Shown: one piece after another, positions 36,349 through 46,862 of the stretch
How positions within the stretch are numbered: the stretch's first letter is position 1
Layout: the number at the start of each line of letters is the position of its first letter
Source of the DNA: Mauremys mutica
Taxonomy: Eukaryota > Chordata > Testudines > Geoemydidae
Direction of reading: 5' to 3'
Length of the DNA: 64,000 nucleotides
Assembly: GCF_020497125.1 (NCBI RefSeq)
Contig: NC_059081.1
Coordinates: forward strand, 18,447,105-18,511,104
Translations under genes and position numbers: made by a program
Notes under the pieces: model-generated
Databases searched by the model: none
Told to the model about the DNA's origin: nothing
Seen by the model: the letters and a program-made list of their open reading frames with translations, nothing else

Positions 36349-37413
36349 TTAGCTGGAATGAAAACTTGAAGACTCTGACTCTGTAGAAACAGAAGAATGT
36401 CCACCACGTTTGCCTTTGGAAAGGATCTTAAGGCTTGATCCTCTGCTAACTGATGTCAAGGCATTTTGTGCTGATGTTTTGAATTTGGCACCCAAGAAGG
36501 CATAAAGAATTGGATTCAGGCAACAGTGGAAAAATGCTATGGCTTCTGTAATAGAGATCCATTTGTGTACTATCATCTCAAAGCTGCAGCCATGCCTGAT
36601 GACTCCAAGCAGAATGAAGGTGTCTGTGCTGATGCCAATGTAGTAAGGCAACCAGCAGGCAAAAAAGGCAAGGATGAGAATGACTGTAGTCTTCAATGCT
36701 TTGCGCTTCTGGTGACCCTTGGAGTGTGACAGCTTAGAAATTATAATACAGTAACAAGTCAGGATTATTAGACCAGGCAACACAAATCCTACCAAAATAT
36801 GCTGAAATCTGAATGAAATCAGCCAGTTGTCATGAGGGTAGACGCGATCACATACATACCTTCCATCTACTTCACTAGTACTGGCAAAGATTATATCAGG
36901 CACTGTCAAAAGCATGGCTGGTAGCCATACGCCTATGTACACTACCTTTTCAGCTAACAGCTTTCTTGGTCTCTGGCTATTGGTAGCATGGACTATTGCC
37001 AGGTAACGATCTAAACTTATGAAGGCCAAAATCAGGACACTGCTATATAGGTTGACAGTGTAAATGACATGGACTGTCTTGCACAGAAAGTTCCCAAAGT
37101 ACCAGCTTATAGCTGCATCCACAGACCAGAATGGCAAAGTGATGACAAACAGGAGGTCAGCCACTGAAAGGTGCAACCTATATTTGTCGGTCATGCTTCT
37201 TAATTTCTTCTGGTAGCCCATGACAACGATAACCAATCCGTTGCCAATGATTCCGGTCAGGAAGATGATGGAGTAGATGACTGGCAAAAAGATACGGTTG
37301 AAATTAGCATTTTCATGCCCAAAGCATGGCTCTTCCAAGTCCCCATAGTCACGGCCCGAACCAATCTCATCAGTGCCATTATCAGGAAATTCAATGGTGA
37401 ACCCAGAAAACAT
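36349..37413 (-). CDS. CXCR4: CXCR4 chemokine receptor, exon 2
   Basis: Codes for 354 residues and the stop of the CXCL12 receptor, a plasma-membrane class A GPCR that signals mainly through Gi in cell migration and stem-cell homing. In exon-2 numbering the landmarks are: sequon NGT at 12-14; Cys30 and Cys276 (N-terminus to loop 3 disulfide); N58 (1.50); D86 (2.50); D99; Cys111 and Cys188 (conserved disulfide); DRY at 135-137; D173; CWLP at 253-256; D264; E290; NPILY at 300-304. The ligand-pocket acids equivalent to human D97, D171, D262 and E288 are all present. The C-terminal 32 residues, rich in Ser, match the human tail as I recall it. A clean acceptor (TTTTATTGTAG) immediately precedes the first codon shown, an ATG, and joins in frame to exon 1. 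Differences: Tyr only at position 23 of the N-terminus, and no sequon in loop 2. No stops or frameshifts. Confidence 0.98.
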   Translation of the reverse strand: MFSGFTIEFPDNGTDEIGSGRDYGDLEEPCFGHENANFNRIFLPVIYSIIFLTGIIGNGLVIVVMGYQKKLRSMTDKYRLHLSVADLLFVITLPFWSVDAAISWYFGNFLCKTVHVIYTVNLYSSVLILAFISLDRYLAIVHATNSQRPRKLLAEKVVYIGVWLPAMLLTVPDIIFASTSEVDGRYVCDRVYPHDNWLISFRFQHILVGFVLPGLIILTCYCIIISKLSHSKGHQKRKALKTTVILILAFFACWLPYYIGISTDTFILLGVIRHGCSFEMIVHKWISITEAIAFFHCCLNPILYAFLGAKFKTSAQNALTSVSRGSSLKILSKGKRGGHSSVSTESESSSFHSS

Positions 37414-39783
37414 CTACAATAAAATGAAAGAAAAGCTGTTAGACCTCAACTCCACTTCCACTAAGACTGTTCACTATGTATAGATATTTTCACATTAATG
37501 TCTAAAGAGATTCCTAAGAAGGCATGGTCAGGGATAGGGAAAGACTTCCAAATGCTAATCAAAAAACCATAGTAAGATGAAGTTTACTTTAAACTTAATT
37601 ATCTAAACAATATTTAAAAGTTTTGATCACTTCTACTTAATTTTCCCTCCTCTTTGGGAAACAATGTTTGTGTGTGGGGAGCGGACGGGAAGGATAATTG
37701 CCACACTGAAATGTTATCTTGGTTTCAGTACATCTATTGTATCTGTTTTTAGCAGATTCACCTTACCAATGGAAAAGGTCTATTGCATCGCCTAGTGGGT
37801 AGCCCATCCCCTGCTACTATAGGATAGCTCTCCAAAGAATAAAAAACACAAAAAACAAGGAGTCCCGTGGCACCTTAAAGACTAACAGATTTATTTGGGC
37901 ATAAGCTTTCATGGGTAAAAAAGGGAAGGGAAGGTAACTCCCTTCTCTTCTTGTGCCAATATATATTTATGCCTGTATCTGTAACTTGCACTCCATGCAT
38001 CTGAAGAAATGGGTTTTTTACCCATGAAAGCTTATGTCCAAATACATTTGTTAGTCTTTAAGGTGCCACCGGACTCCTAGTTGTTTTTGTGGATACAGCC
38101 TAACACGGCTACCTTTCTGATACTTGTCTCCAAAGAATATCATTCATAAGAACAGTTTCATTTTAATTCTTACTACATAAGTGTAGAGGTCTGTAACTAA
38201 GCATCCTCTAACCAGATCTCCCACTGATTCAACTAATGCGATCAAGAGAAAACAATAATAGTGAGGGTTCCCTGCAGAGGAACAACTGACAGTTCCTCAG
38301 AAGAGGTGACCTCTTAAATAGAGAAGAGCCACAACCCTTAGAAAGGTCACCAAGAGCAAACACCTTCCCCTCCCTCTGCAGTGGTTGCAGGGGGTCATGG
38401 GACTAAGAGGGATTGTTGGAGCCTAGCTGGGGAAACTGTTGAACTGTGCCCACTAGTGGAAAAAGGAAGCGAAACAGTGGCGGCCTCAGGCATGAAAGTG
38501 CATCAGGAAACCACCAACGGCTAAAAGAACCAAACTGGCAAAACAACACAGGTTGGAGGGAATGGCCACTCTTATGCAATTACTCTTTGTTTATATACAT
38601 ATAATAAAAATTATATAAATATAATATTTTCAGAGGGTTTATGCATCCTAGGAGATTATAAGGCACTTATTAACAATCTGATACACAAGCTCCCAATGGA
38701 TTGATCTATTTATGCATTTTACAAGTTATAGATAAAAGATGAATCTTGCCAGATCTAGGCAATTTTTGGCCCTATTTCCACCCCCCCCCCTTTAAAATTT
38801 CACGGGTTAAATGGAGAGAAAGTGTGGGCACTCATATTCCACCACCACATCTCCAAAATATCATGTGGCTGATGAATCCTGGATCCACAGCACTGCAAAT
38901 CCCCAAATCTGGTACCTGGTCCCAAAATTCCACGGGCTAAACTGAAAAAATAGCAGAGCCAAAAAATAAAAATCCAGGGCTTCAAAACCTGTCCCCAGCA
39001 CTTTGGGCACCCTAGGAGCAACTAGACTCGTTCTGTGTTTAGACACTGGAATTTCGGGGCTGGCTGCTGCAACAAATTGGCTTGATCCAAGTGGATCCAA
39101 CTTTTATCTTTGGTAGCAAACTCATCAGGGCGGCACCATCCGCCCGAAATCTTACATTGTAACAGTGCGCTCAAGCCAGCACGGACAGCCCTTGTCGTTG
39201 GCACTGGTTGAGAAGGCAGCAAGGATGGAAGGAAAGTGTTTGAAATTCATCTGACAGCTCCGCTTTAAAACGCCTAAGGGGACGCAAGTACAGCAAGAAG
39301 CTGGGGACCAAACTCCGCCCTTTCACCTTCCGCAAACCCCGCCAAGTTTTAACGGGGTTCAGAGCTCAGCTCTTTTCGGATGCCCGCCCTGCAAGTCCAG
39401 CGCCGGGCGCCTCCCAACTGCGCCTCACACGCGCGCGCGGAGAAAGGAGGGAGAAGAAACGCAAAGTGCACCTCGGGTCCCGTTAGGCGAAGGTAGCCAC
39501 CGCCTAGCCCCTTGCGCCCCCGTCTCCAGCCGAGCAGAGAGGACGCGCCTGCCCCTAGCAATCCCCTGCCCGCGCGCTGGCCCCAGGACTCAATGCACTT
39601 TTGTTTGCAAACAGCTGGCACATGGGTGCGTGTGCGGGCTCCTGGCTGCAGACCCGACGCCAGGCGCTCCCTGGGTGCGGCGCCAACCGGGGCAAACCTC
39701 TCCCGCGCCGCGCAAAGTGCTGGGGGCAGGCTCCCGCCCGAGCCTGGTGCTCTCCTTCAGCCGCCCCAGCTCTCCGCACTTAC
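37414..39783 (-). other. CXCR4: CXCR4 intron 1
   Basis: A phase-0 intron of 2370 bp, donor GTAAGT (39783-39778) and acceptor TATTGTAG. Length is similar to the single intron of mammalian CXCR4. It contains a Penelope-like foldback insertion (37842-38126) and a C10 run near 38781. Frames such as 38861-39100 have no domain. Confidence 0.88.
37842..38126 (+). mobile_element. Penelope-like foldback insertion in CXCR4 intron
   Basis: Perfect 13-bp target duplications TCTCCAAAGAATA lie at 37829-37841 and 38127-38139. Inside, inverted arms of about 72-75 nt (37851-37922 and 38014-38088) differ at a handful of positions. The 3' tail GTGGATACAGCCTAACACGG (38089-38108) occurs only at the right end. 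It is in antisense orientation to CXCR4. No coding sequence remains. Confidence 0.85.
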
Positions 39784-39819
39784 ATCCACGCTGTCCGGGC
39801 GGTCCCCGACGTGCGCCAT
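39784..39819 (-). CDS. CXCR4: CXCR4 exon 1 coding part (12 codons)
   Basis: ATG in a strong context (G at -3 and G at +4) begins 12 codons ending GAT, directly followed by donor GTAAGT. It joins exon 2 in phase 0, giving a predicted 366-residue receptor. The human first exon codes for about five residues, so this end is longer. The residues before the junction (Val-Asp) followed by exon 2 Met-Phe-Ser-Gly-Phe resemble the start of the avian protein as I recall it, which supports this exon. If translation instead began at the exon 2 ATG the product would be 354 residues. The exon was placed by sequence logic (TATA-like box, start, donor); transcript data would settle it. Confidence 0.78.
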
Positions 39820-39898
39820 CCCCCCCGCTCCTTGCCTCCAAGCTGCCCACGAGTCTCGCTACGGTCCGAAACTTGCAGCTGCGCCACATAAACTCCGG
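39820..39898 (-). other. CXCR4: CXCR4 5' untranslated region (predicted)
   Basis: Placed between the start codon and a start site about 30 nt past the TATA-like box. About 79 nt and GC-rich. An ATG at 39889 opens a different frame and is a possible upstream ORF. Confidence 0.55.
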
Positions 39899-39922
39899 AG
39901 TCCCTCCGGCGCGCCCCGGACT

Positions 39923-39928
39923 CTTATA
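39923..39928 (-). promoter_or_regulatory. CXCR4: TATA-like box of CXCR4
   Basis: TATAAG on the minus strand (context GATTATAAGAGTCC), about 105 nt upstream of the start codon. Mammalian CXCR4 also has a TATA-type promoter within a CpG island. Confidence 0.65.
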
Positions 39929-40015
39929 ATCCCCCCGGTCCTCCCTGCGGTTGCAGCCTGCCTGTGGCTCCTCCCAGGCGGGGGGGTGTCAGCCGCATAT
40001 GCCCTGTCCGTTAGT

Positions 40016-40027
40016 GAGCATGTGCGG
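40016..40027 (-). promoter_or_regulatory. CXCR4: NRF-1-like site upstream of CXCR4
   Basis: CCGCACATGCTC on the minus strand matches 8 of 10 core positions of the NRF-1 palindrome GCGCATGCGC. NRF-1 is a known activator of the human CXCR4 promoter, which makes the position suggestive. GC boxes (GGGCGG) follow at 40053 and 40063. Confidence 0.4.
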
Positions 40028-40052
40028 CTGCCCCAGCCGCTGCCTAGGGGTC

Positions 40053-40069
40053 GGGCGGAGGAGGGCGGG
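40053..40069 (+). promoter_or_regulatory. CXCR4: GC-box pair (Sp1-type)
   Basis: GGGCGGAGGAGGGCGGG contains two GC boxes about 130 nt upstream of the TATA-like box. Sp1-type sites are known in the human CXCR4 promoter. Confidence 0.5.
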
Positions 40070-40335
40070 GTGCTCATTCGGAGAGGGGAGGCTCCGCCAG
40101 GCTGCTGCCCGTGCCCTGCCCCTTGTCCTGCGGCCGTTTCCGTGGGGCGCTGAGTGCCCCGACAGCCAGGGGTCTGCTCTCCGCCTCCAGACTGGCGCGG
40201 TGGTAGCTGGAGTTGGGGTGGGGGGAGCCCCTTTCAGCCAGTGCCCTGTGCTCGCCCTCATAACGGGGCACTGTGCTGGATGACCTGGAGGAGACCCAGA
40301 GGAGGGAAGGGCACCCCTCAAAGTGGACCCAACCC

Positions 40336-40481
40336 CTGCTTAATTTGTAATAAAAGAGGTGGGCGGATCAGGCAATTAGTTACCGGGCACAAGCAATTGA
40401 GGTGGCAAGCCCAGAGGTGCCAGGGCTCAGAACTGCCAAACCTAGAGGCGCAGGGGCTCAGCTCTGGCACAAATTAAGCAT
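40336..40481. mobile_element. 146-bp element with 12-bp target duplication
   Basis: The ends CTGCTTAATTTGT and, in reverse complement, ATGCTTAATTTGTGCC form an inverted repeat. Perfect 12-bp duplications TGGACCCAACCC lie at 40324-40335 and 40482-40493. The duplication length fits neither hAT (8) nor mariner (TA). A partial relative is at 44614. Family unknown. Confidence 0.75.
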
Positions 40482-40493
40482 TGGACCCAACCC

Positions 40494-43400
40494 TCTCTTC
40501 CCCACAGCTGGTTTTCAACCCCAGCCCAGACTCAGAGTAGCACATATGTTGAAGGGTGTACAGTGAGGGTAGCAGCTAGAAAATAGATGGAAGTGATATG
40601 AAACAGTGCCAGAATGGCAGTATTGCTGCCCACAAGAGCTGCAAAAGATGAGTCAGCACCCCCAAAATTAAGGAGATTGGCTTGAAAAAGCATGAGATTA
40701 AAAAAAATAATTCTGGGTCACGTTTTTCCAGCTTTCCTCTGTAAGCATGAGGGCTAGAAGCTTAAAAAACCGGAGATTTTGGATAATAATTTAAGAAAAG
40801 CAAAACATTCTGAGGTTTACAATAAATCACCAGATTTGGCAATGATGGAATAGGCAAGGACAAACAAAAGCATACAGAGACAATAAAGTAAGGGCATGCT
40901 TGCTTTACAGTGATCTAATGCTGCCAACACCTATGCAGGTAAATTACTTTCATGAGTAATCCCATAGGTTTCAATTAGGGTAATTTATTCACAACCGTAG
41001 CATCCATTCTATACTGGATTATAATAAATACTAATTATTTTGGAAACATTGGTTCAGTTTATTCTTTGTGGTGGGTGAGTATCGTGTGTGTGTGTGTGCG
41101 TGTAATATATTTTATATATTTTGCAGATAACAAAGCACATAAGTCACATTGAGGTCCTTCCGTGGCATATATGTGGGACTTTGTCAAAGGTCTTCTCAAA
41201 GCAATAGAAACCCCCCTATCTAACAATGCCCATGGTCTAGGCTCTGTATTAGCCTCCAGTTTTGGATGCAGGGAGTATTACCTGGGCATCTGACAAAAGT
41301 CAGTGTTGTACTACTGTTCACAAGGGTTTCTTCACACCATGTCTGAGAATACATATGGCTAATATAAGCTGTGGTCTCCATTAGCTAACAAAGGTGCATG
41401 AGTATTCAGTTATGACAGATAACACTAGTCTTTTTGTTAGTTAACAAAATGATTATATTAGAGATGCAGATTCACTATATGCAAATTTCTGACTTTAGAT
41501 AGTCTCTAGTTTTTTAGTTAGAGGGGCCAGAAGCATCATGAAACTCAGTGTGAACTTTTTAAAGGCTAAATTTTAGCTTATTGGAATTTGGGAATTCATT
41601 AACAGATTTACTTGAAAATCTCAGAAAATTCAAGCCGATGTTGAGATTATATCCTGAAAATTGGGGCTGGATATTCTGTTTAAAACACAAGCAAACAAAG
41701 ACAATCTCCAGAGGTTGAATGCCCCATTGTAAGTGAAAAACAAGAACCCAAATTTAAGTGTGGCGTGACTACCATTCTGGCATAATTAATTATTCAGGCA
41801 GGTAAATTTTTCACTAACAATCTCTATTACATATACAACAAAACAAACAGCTTTTCAGATGTGTCTATAATACACTCATGTCCTCTTGTTAGACACCTGT
41901 CACACATGATCTTAAAAGCAATGGATGAGAATCAACATTAAAAATGAAACATTAATGTATTTTGTGGTCTTTCAAGTGTGCAGTAGACCAATTGCAAGTG
42001 TGTGAAATGAGTGTGAATTTCTTTATTTAGATATATTATGGTACCTTTCCCAAGGTCAAATGATAACATTTGAGGGCCTGATCCTGCCAAACATTTTTCT
42101 CATGAACAGTTTTCACTAGTGCAGGAAGTTCAGCTCACCTTAGTGATACCACTGTGTGATTAAAATCCAGGCTTTCCAGGGACTGGACATATTTTGAGGA
42201 GTTCACTATAAAAATATGCAACCATAGATTATGGGCCAGATTGTCAAAAGTGTTCAGCAACAGGCAGTTGCCACAAACTGGCCATTTCATTTAGATTCCT
42301 AGATGTGAACTGAGCACTTTGGAAATTTTGGTCCTAAATTGACAGAAGTTGAGATGACAGACAGATACATTTTAATGGAGAGCACATTTTGACCTGGGAG
42401 AGGCAGAGGTTAGGCTAGAGATCCCCTCTGAATAAATACAATACGGCTACAACGAGTTTTCTGCCTCTCAAACTGTTGAGGCTAAGTCTATGGCATACAA
42501 ATTCACATACAACTAAAAAAGGTCATAAATGTATCATCAGCTTTAAGGCTGTATAAGAAGTTTGAGAGCTGGTGAACTACTTAATGGGATGGGTAGCACT
42601 GGGATGGGTAGATATGTAGAGGCAAAGTGGGAAGTGTGGATGCTGGCAACATAGTTAATGGAGTGGATAGCACTGAAGCTGTGTTGCACATATAGACTAT
42701 GTGGGATATTTGGAGATCCTAATGGGACCTATGGCATTGAAATGTGTTTGGCTGCAGGCTGCTGAAGCCAGTATTCACATAGCTGTTTTATATCTATAGC
42801 TCCTTTTGTTTCTCCTAACTACCCCTCCCCCAAAAAGTGAAAACTTCCTTTGTAAGGGGGACTGAAGTGTGTGAGTTAATGATTTCCAACCTGATAAAAG
42901 AAAGGGGCTGTTTCTGCAGAAGCATGTAATTCAATGAGTGAGCTACTAATCTTCCAGAGACAGTGCTAACAAATAGCAATTTACAAGCTTGTGTTTTGCA
43001 TTAAATGTTTTTCTGGTGAGAAAATTACTATGAAAATCAGATCGTACCCTCACCCATTTGCCATGTGTTTGTTTTTGAAAATGCGCACTCTGGGAAGTGA
43101 AATCCTACATGTCCTTACACTATTTTGCCAACAATGCAAGTTCTCAAATTGTGAATCATTAACCTATTTTTGTCTACTAAAAATAAATATCAGTGCCTCT
43201 CCCTGGAGAATAAAGTAGTCCCTAATACAACTTCCACAGTGAGAAATTATCTATAAAGTAGATTCACAGAGATGGAGTAAAAAACTAAATTGCATTTAGT
43301 TTAATTATTGTAAACATCACTTACTTACTTTGAAGTCACTTTAACAAAATAAACTTTCAGCTAATGGAATAATGATTATTACATTATTCTGTATGTACAA

Positions 43401-44325
43401 CACCTAGCACAAAGAGAACTTGATCCCTGATTTATGGCATATAGGTGCCACTATGATGGAAATAAAGAATAACAATACTATGTTGATAAACTGCTCCTCA
43501 CTTTGTAACACATGTTATTGTGCTGTCCCCCTGTATGAGTGTGTTTTAAATATGAATGGACACACTCTCAATCTGTCTGAAATTATTGTGCCATTTATTA
43601 GGCAGTATCTCATTTTAGAAATATCCACTGTTTTCACATCTACATGCAAAACTCTGTTAATTGTACATCTTACCAAAATGGGCTTTGGTGTATGAACGAG
43701 AAATCCCTTTTGAATGGTTGGGATCCTTCCACCTGCTGTGTTTCATTTCAGATTACAGGGCCAGCACAAAAAAGATGTTTTTTCTCCTTCTGCTATGTAT
43801 TGTATTGCACAGATTTTTCAGAAATCATGTAAATTAGCCCTGAGCAGGCCTTCCTGAAGTGCAAACTATGCAAAATGTTGCAGGTATGTAGTAATTTTCT
43901 TAGAAATTACTAATCTGTGCTTTGTGTTTGTACTGCATCTTCTCAGTCAGTAATGTTAATGATGCCTCAGCACAGCATCCTGATAGTGTTTCTATGAAGC
44001 ATGCAGCCTTCTCTATTATTCATATATGACTTTGAGTGATGGAAAGATCAGGAATTATGACATCAAACAAAATTGGCCTATTAGTATGCTAATAGGAGAT
44101 TATGGAAGGTTCATGGGCCATATTTTTAAATTAGTAGAGAGATCACAGAGAGTACTATAAGAAGAAATTTATGAAGAACCCTTCACTGCTAAGTGTTTAT
44201 CTGGAAACTATCCGGAAAGAAGATGGTTACTTCACAACGGAAATGGTTAGCTAAAGGGAAGACTTGGAGAATAAACATGATGGAAATAGATTCAGAATAG
44301 CACTAACAATTATAACTTTAGTAAA
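40494..44325. other. intergenic upstream of CXCR4
   Basis: About 40620-40850 (GTCAGCACCCCCAAAATTAAGG ... GGGCTAGAAGC) resembles a dispersed turtle repeat I recall but cannot name. A (GT)n run lies near 41079-41103. Phrases at 42230-42340 and 43375-43480 look like old repeats. No coding exon recognised. Candidate home for CXCR4 enhancers, but none can be identified by eye. Confidence 0.4.
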
Positions 44326-44485
44326 GTTTGGGGGGAGGGAAGCTCAGTGGTTTGAGCATTGGCCTGCTAAATCCAGGGTTGTGAATTCAATCTTTGAGAG
44401 GGGGATTTGGGGATTGGTCCTGCTTTGAGCAGGGGCTTGGACAGGATGCCCTCCTGAGGTCCCTTTCAACCCTGATATTCTATAA
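44326..44485 (+). repeat. tRNA-derived SINE, tortoise Cry type
   Basis: The A box is AGCTCAGTGG at 44341-44350 and the B box GGTTGTGAATTC at 44377-44388, spaced as in a tRNA. They are followed by GGGGATTTGGGGATTGGTCC and a tail ending CCCTTTCAACCCTGATATTCTAT. This matches the Cry SINE of hidden-necked turtles as I recall it and is the main clue to the host lineage. Confidence 0.82.
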
Positions 44486-44613
44486 AACATGAGCTGGCTT
44501 TAGCAAATCTGGAGGCCACCTGTCTGCAAGGCCAGTAGCCTGTGGTCCTGCCTTAACATAGACCTACATGCCCCAAACTGCAGTGCAGCTTTCTGGGAAG
44601 GGGCTGTTAAGTA

Positions 44614-44670
44614 GTGCTTAATTTGTAATGAAAAAGGTGCTGGGGCTCAAGCAATTTTTTTCCTTTCATA
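44614..44670. repeat. fragment related to the 40336 element
   Basis: GTGCTTAATTTGTAATGAAA followed by AGGTGCTGGGGCTCAAGC repeats the left terminus of 40336-40481. The right end is missing. Confidence 0.6.
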
Positions 44671-45134
44671 ACTGACATGGCTAGCCCAAGGATGCTGGGG
44701 CTATGGGATATGCCCCGAACTGGTATATATGTTTGGGGTGAAGATTGGTGAGGAGTGGACAATTTTCTTGTAAAAAGGAGAGGAGACCAGTGTTGTGGCC
44801 CAGCTGGCCCAAGACAAAAAGGAGGAGGCAACAGATTCCTTAGGAAACAAACTCTTACTGCCACAGTCTGGGCAGGAGATATTATCAATAGGGTCTCAAG
44901 CTGCTTGAAGTTGTGTGCATGCTGGGGGAGTAGGCTTCTCCCTTACATCTGTCTGCTGAAGGGGGACAGACATCAAGCCTGTGAGTGGCAGAGTACATGC
45001 AGAGAGTGCAAGAAAGCTGGGTGTCAAGTGGCAGCTTTCTTAGCATTGTCTGCCTGGATCCCCACCGGGCCAAGATGTCAGTGGCTGCATGCTAAAGAGG
45101 TACTGTGTTCTAGTAGGAACCAGTGTAATTCCTG

Positions 45135-45285
45135 TGCTCTAATGCCATCTCCCTACGTGGCCACCGGGAAATCACTTAACCTCCTGGCCTTGCTTTACAC
45201 ATCTGTAAAATGGGGATAACAATGCTTATCTCCCTACCTGAGAGGGGTGTTGTGGGGATTAATTGGATGATGTTTATTAAGCATT
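45135..45285 (+). repeat. MIR-type SINE
   Basis: AAATCACTTAACCTCCTGGCC, ATCTGTAAAATGGGGATAAC and GGTGTTGTGGGGATTAA form the core-to-tail order of an MIR element. Confidence 0.75.
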
Positions 45286-46402
45286 TTGAAGACAGACAGT
45301 GCTTATTTTAGAACCTGTCAAAATTATTGTTGACATTGATCAGTCCAAACTCAAAGGGGACCAAACTCATTAAGTTTCTGGACCTCTTCTTCTCTTTGGT
45401 GGTGTTTATGGGTAAGAAAATCTGCTTGCACGGTGGATAGTTTATTGCTTGTTTGGAAGCAGAGTAGACTGAATTGACTCTGAAGAGACACTTTGAACAA
45501 CTCGGTTAATCCTTCTAACAAACATGTCTCCATTTGCACATCAGTGAAGCGGAAGGTTTTATCTTTGATTATATGGCAGGGCACTCCAGGAGGCATTTTC
45601 AGGTTTCTTCCAGAACCGCAATCAGATCAGGATTATGAAGACAAGGTAAAAGTTGGGGTTTATTACCTGTACTATAAATCATTCCTTCAGCCTGAGCAAG
45701 GCAGGGTTCTGGCTTCCCCAGTTTGGACATGCTTGTGTTTTGCTAAGAAATGTTTTCCTCCTGGTTTATTATCCTGGTTTAGTGTTGTACTATAAAGTTC
45801 CACTGAGGCCCTGCCTGCCCCGCAGTAGAATTCTGGTTAATAAGGATTGTATTTGCTAGTATGGCCCTTGCTAGCAATGCACTGAGGCCCATTTTACACA
45901 TTTTATATAGTTCATATATTTTATGGTGTATAACACAATTTGGTCTTGCCTGTAAACAGAAGGCAGTATCACAGCATGGATACATGGTTACAACATAGTT
46001 TATTCCCATCTAGATAGGTAAAAAAATCTGATGTCCTGGCTGCAATAATATCATGTTAGAACACAAGTCTCAGACACTGGAAAATGTACTTTGCCCATGG
46101 GCCCTATTATGATTTCTTCAGCCAGTGTAAATGGGGCCTAGCTGTTTAGAAGATAATTAGACCCATTCCACTTTGCTTTTGTGTCCTAGTACCCAGACAG
46201 CTAGCAATGCAACACATGCCCCAGGATGCCTTGGTCGGTATTTATTTTAACTTCATCCCTTTGGGCCTACATGACAGTAAATGACATGTTTGGCATTGGG
46301 CATCAGCCCCACCACTTCTCCTCAAGCCAGTCTTCAAAATGGCGGTCCCACTGGGGCGTAGAAGGCAAAGCAAATACTCATTGTAGCAAAGTATGCTAGG
46401 CA
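45286..46402. other. intergenic, no feature recognised
   Basis: Frames of 68-100 aa overlap one another with no domain. Confidence 0.5.
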
Positions 46403-46410
46403 CCTGATTC

Positions 46411-46532
46411 TAGGGTGACCAGACAGCAAGTGTGAAAAATCGGGACAGGGGCTGGGGGGCAATAGGAGCCTATATAAGAAAGACTAAAAAATTGGGACTG
46501 TCCCTATAAAGTCGAGTCATCTGGTCACCCTA
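46411..46532. mobile_element. hAT-type MITE, 122 bp
   Basis: The ends TAGGGTGACCAGA and TCTGGTCACCCTA are near-perfect inverted repeats. Perfect 8-bp duplications CCTGATTC lie at 46403-46410 and 46533-46540. Same length and family as 59680-59801. Confidence 0.9.
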
Positions 46533-46839
46533 CCTGATTCTACCATTGTGTCTTTGCCACTTTTGCCTCTTTCTTTTAATTCTTGCTTCTGGGAAAGAAG
46601 TTCTACATTCTGCATGTGCACTGGGCAGTCTGAGGTGGTCTCTTTTGTTCATTTTCTCAGTTTTCAAAATATCTGGTGAAATGTCTTGTTTGTGTGGCTG
46701 AGAGATGGTTCTGAAAGCAGAGGCGGGAGTAAAAATCTTCTTCTAACTCAGTCTGTTCATCCAAGGCCAATAACAGCTAAATTATACAATTTAATTCTAG
46801 CAGTCTTCAGGAGCAATCTGCACATATGAATATTGCCTT

Positions 46840-46862
46840 AATTTAATTTAATTTAATTTAAT
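46840..46862. repeat. (TTTAA)n pentanucleotide repeat
   Basis: About four and a half TTTAA units, with ATATTGCCTTAA on both sides. Confidence 0.85.

Larger units (their letters stand above)
39290..40290. promoter_or_regulatory. CXCR4: CpG island covering CXCR4 promoter and exon 1
   Basis: The only stretch of about 1 kb with dense CpG outside repeats. Boundaries were judged by eye. Many overlapping frames of 65-213 aa on both strands arise from GC-rich sequence lacking stops and are not genes. Confidence 0.85.

Noticed and set aside
37411..37413. ATG at the start of exon 2 as the main CXCR4 start
   Set aside because: A canonical acceptor directly precedes it and an in-phase exon 1 with strong start context and GTAAGT donor exists, so it is probably internal. 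Kept as an alternative only.
39512..40153. 213-codon open frame and several 65-110-codon frames on both strands near 39.4-40.5 kb
   Set aside because: They overlap each other in the CpG island of CXCR4. GC-rich DNA has few stops, and none shows a domain or splice logic.
44326..44400. Possible tRNA gene with good A and B boxes
   Set aside because: It is the head of a Cry-type SINE; the 3' acceptor half is replaced by SINE body.
44755..45219. 154-codon frame
   Set aside because: It runs into an MIR-type SINE at its 3' end and has no recognisable domain; Cys content alone is not evidence.
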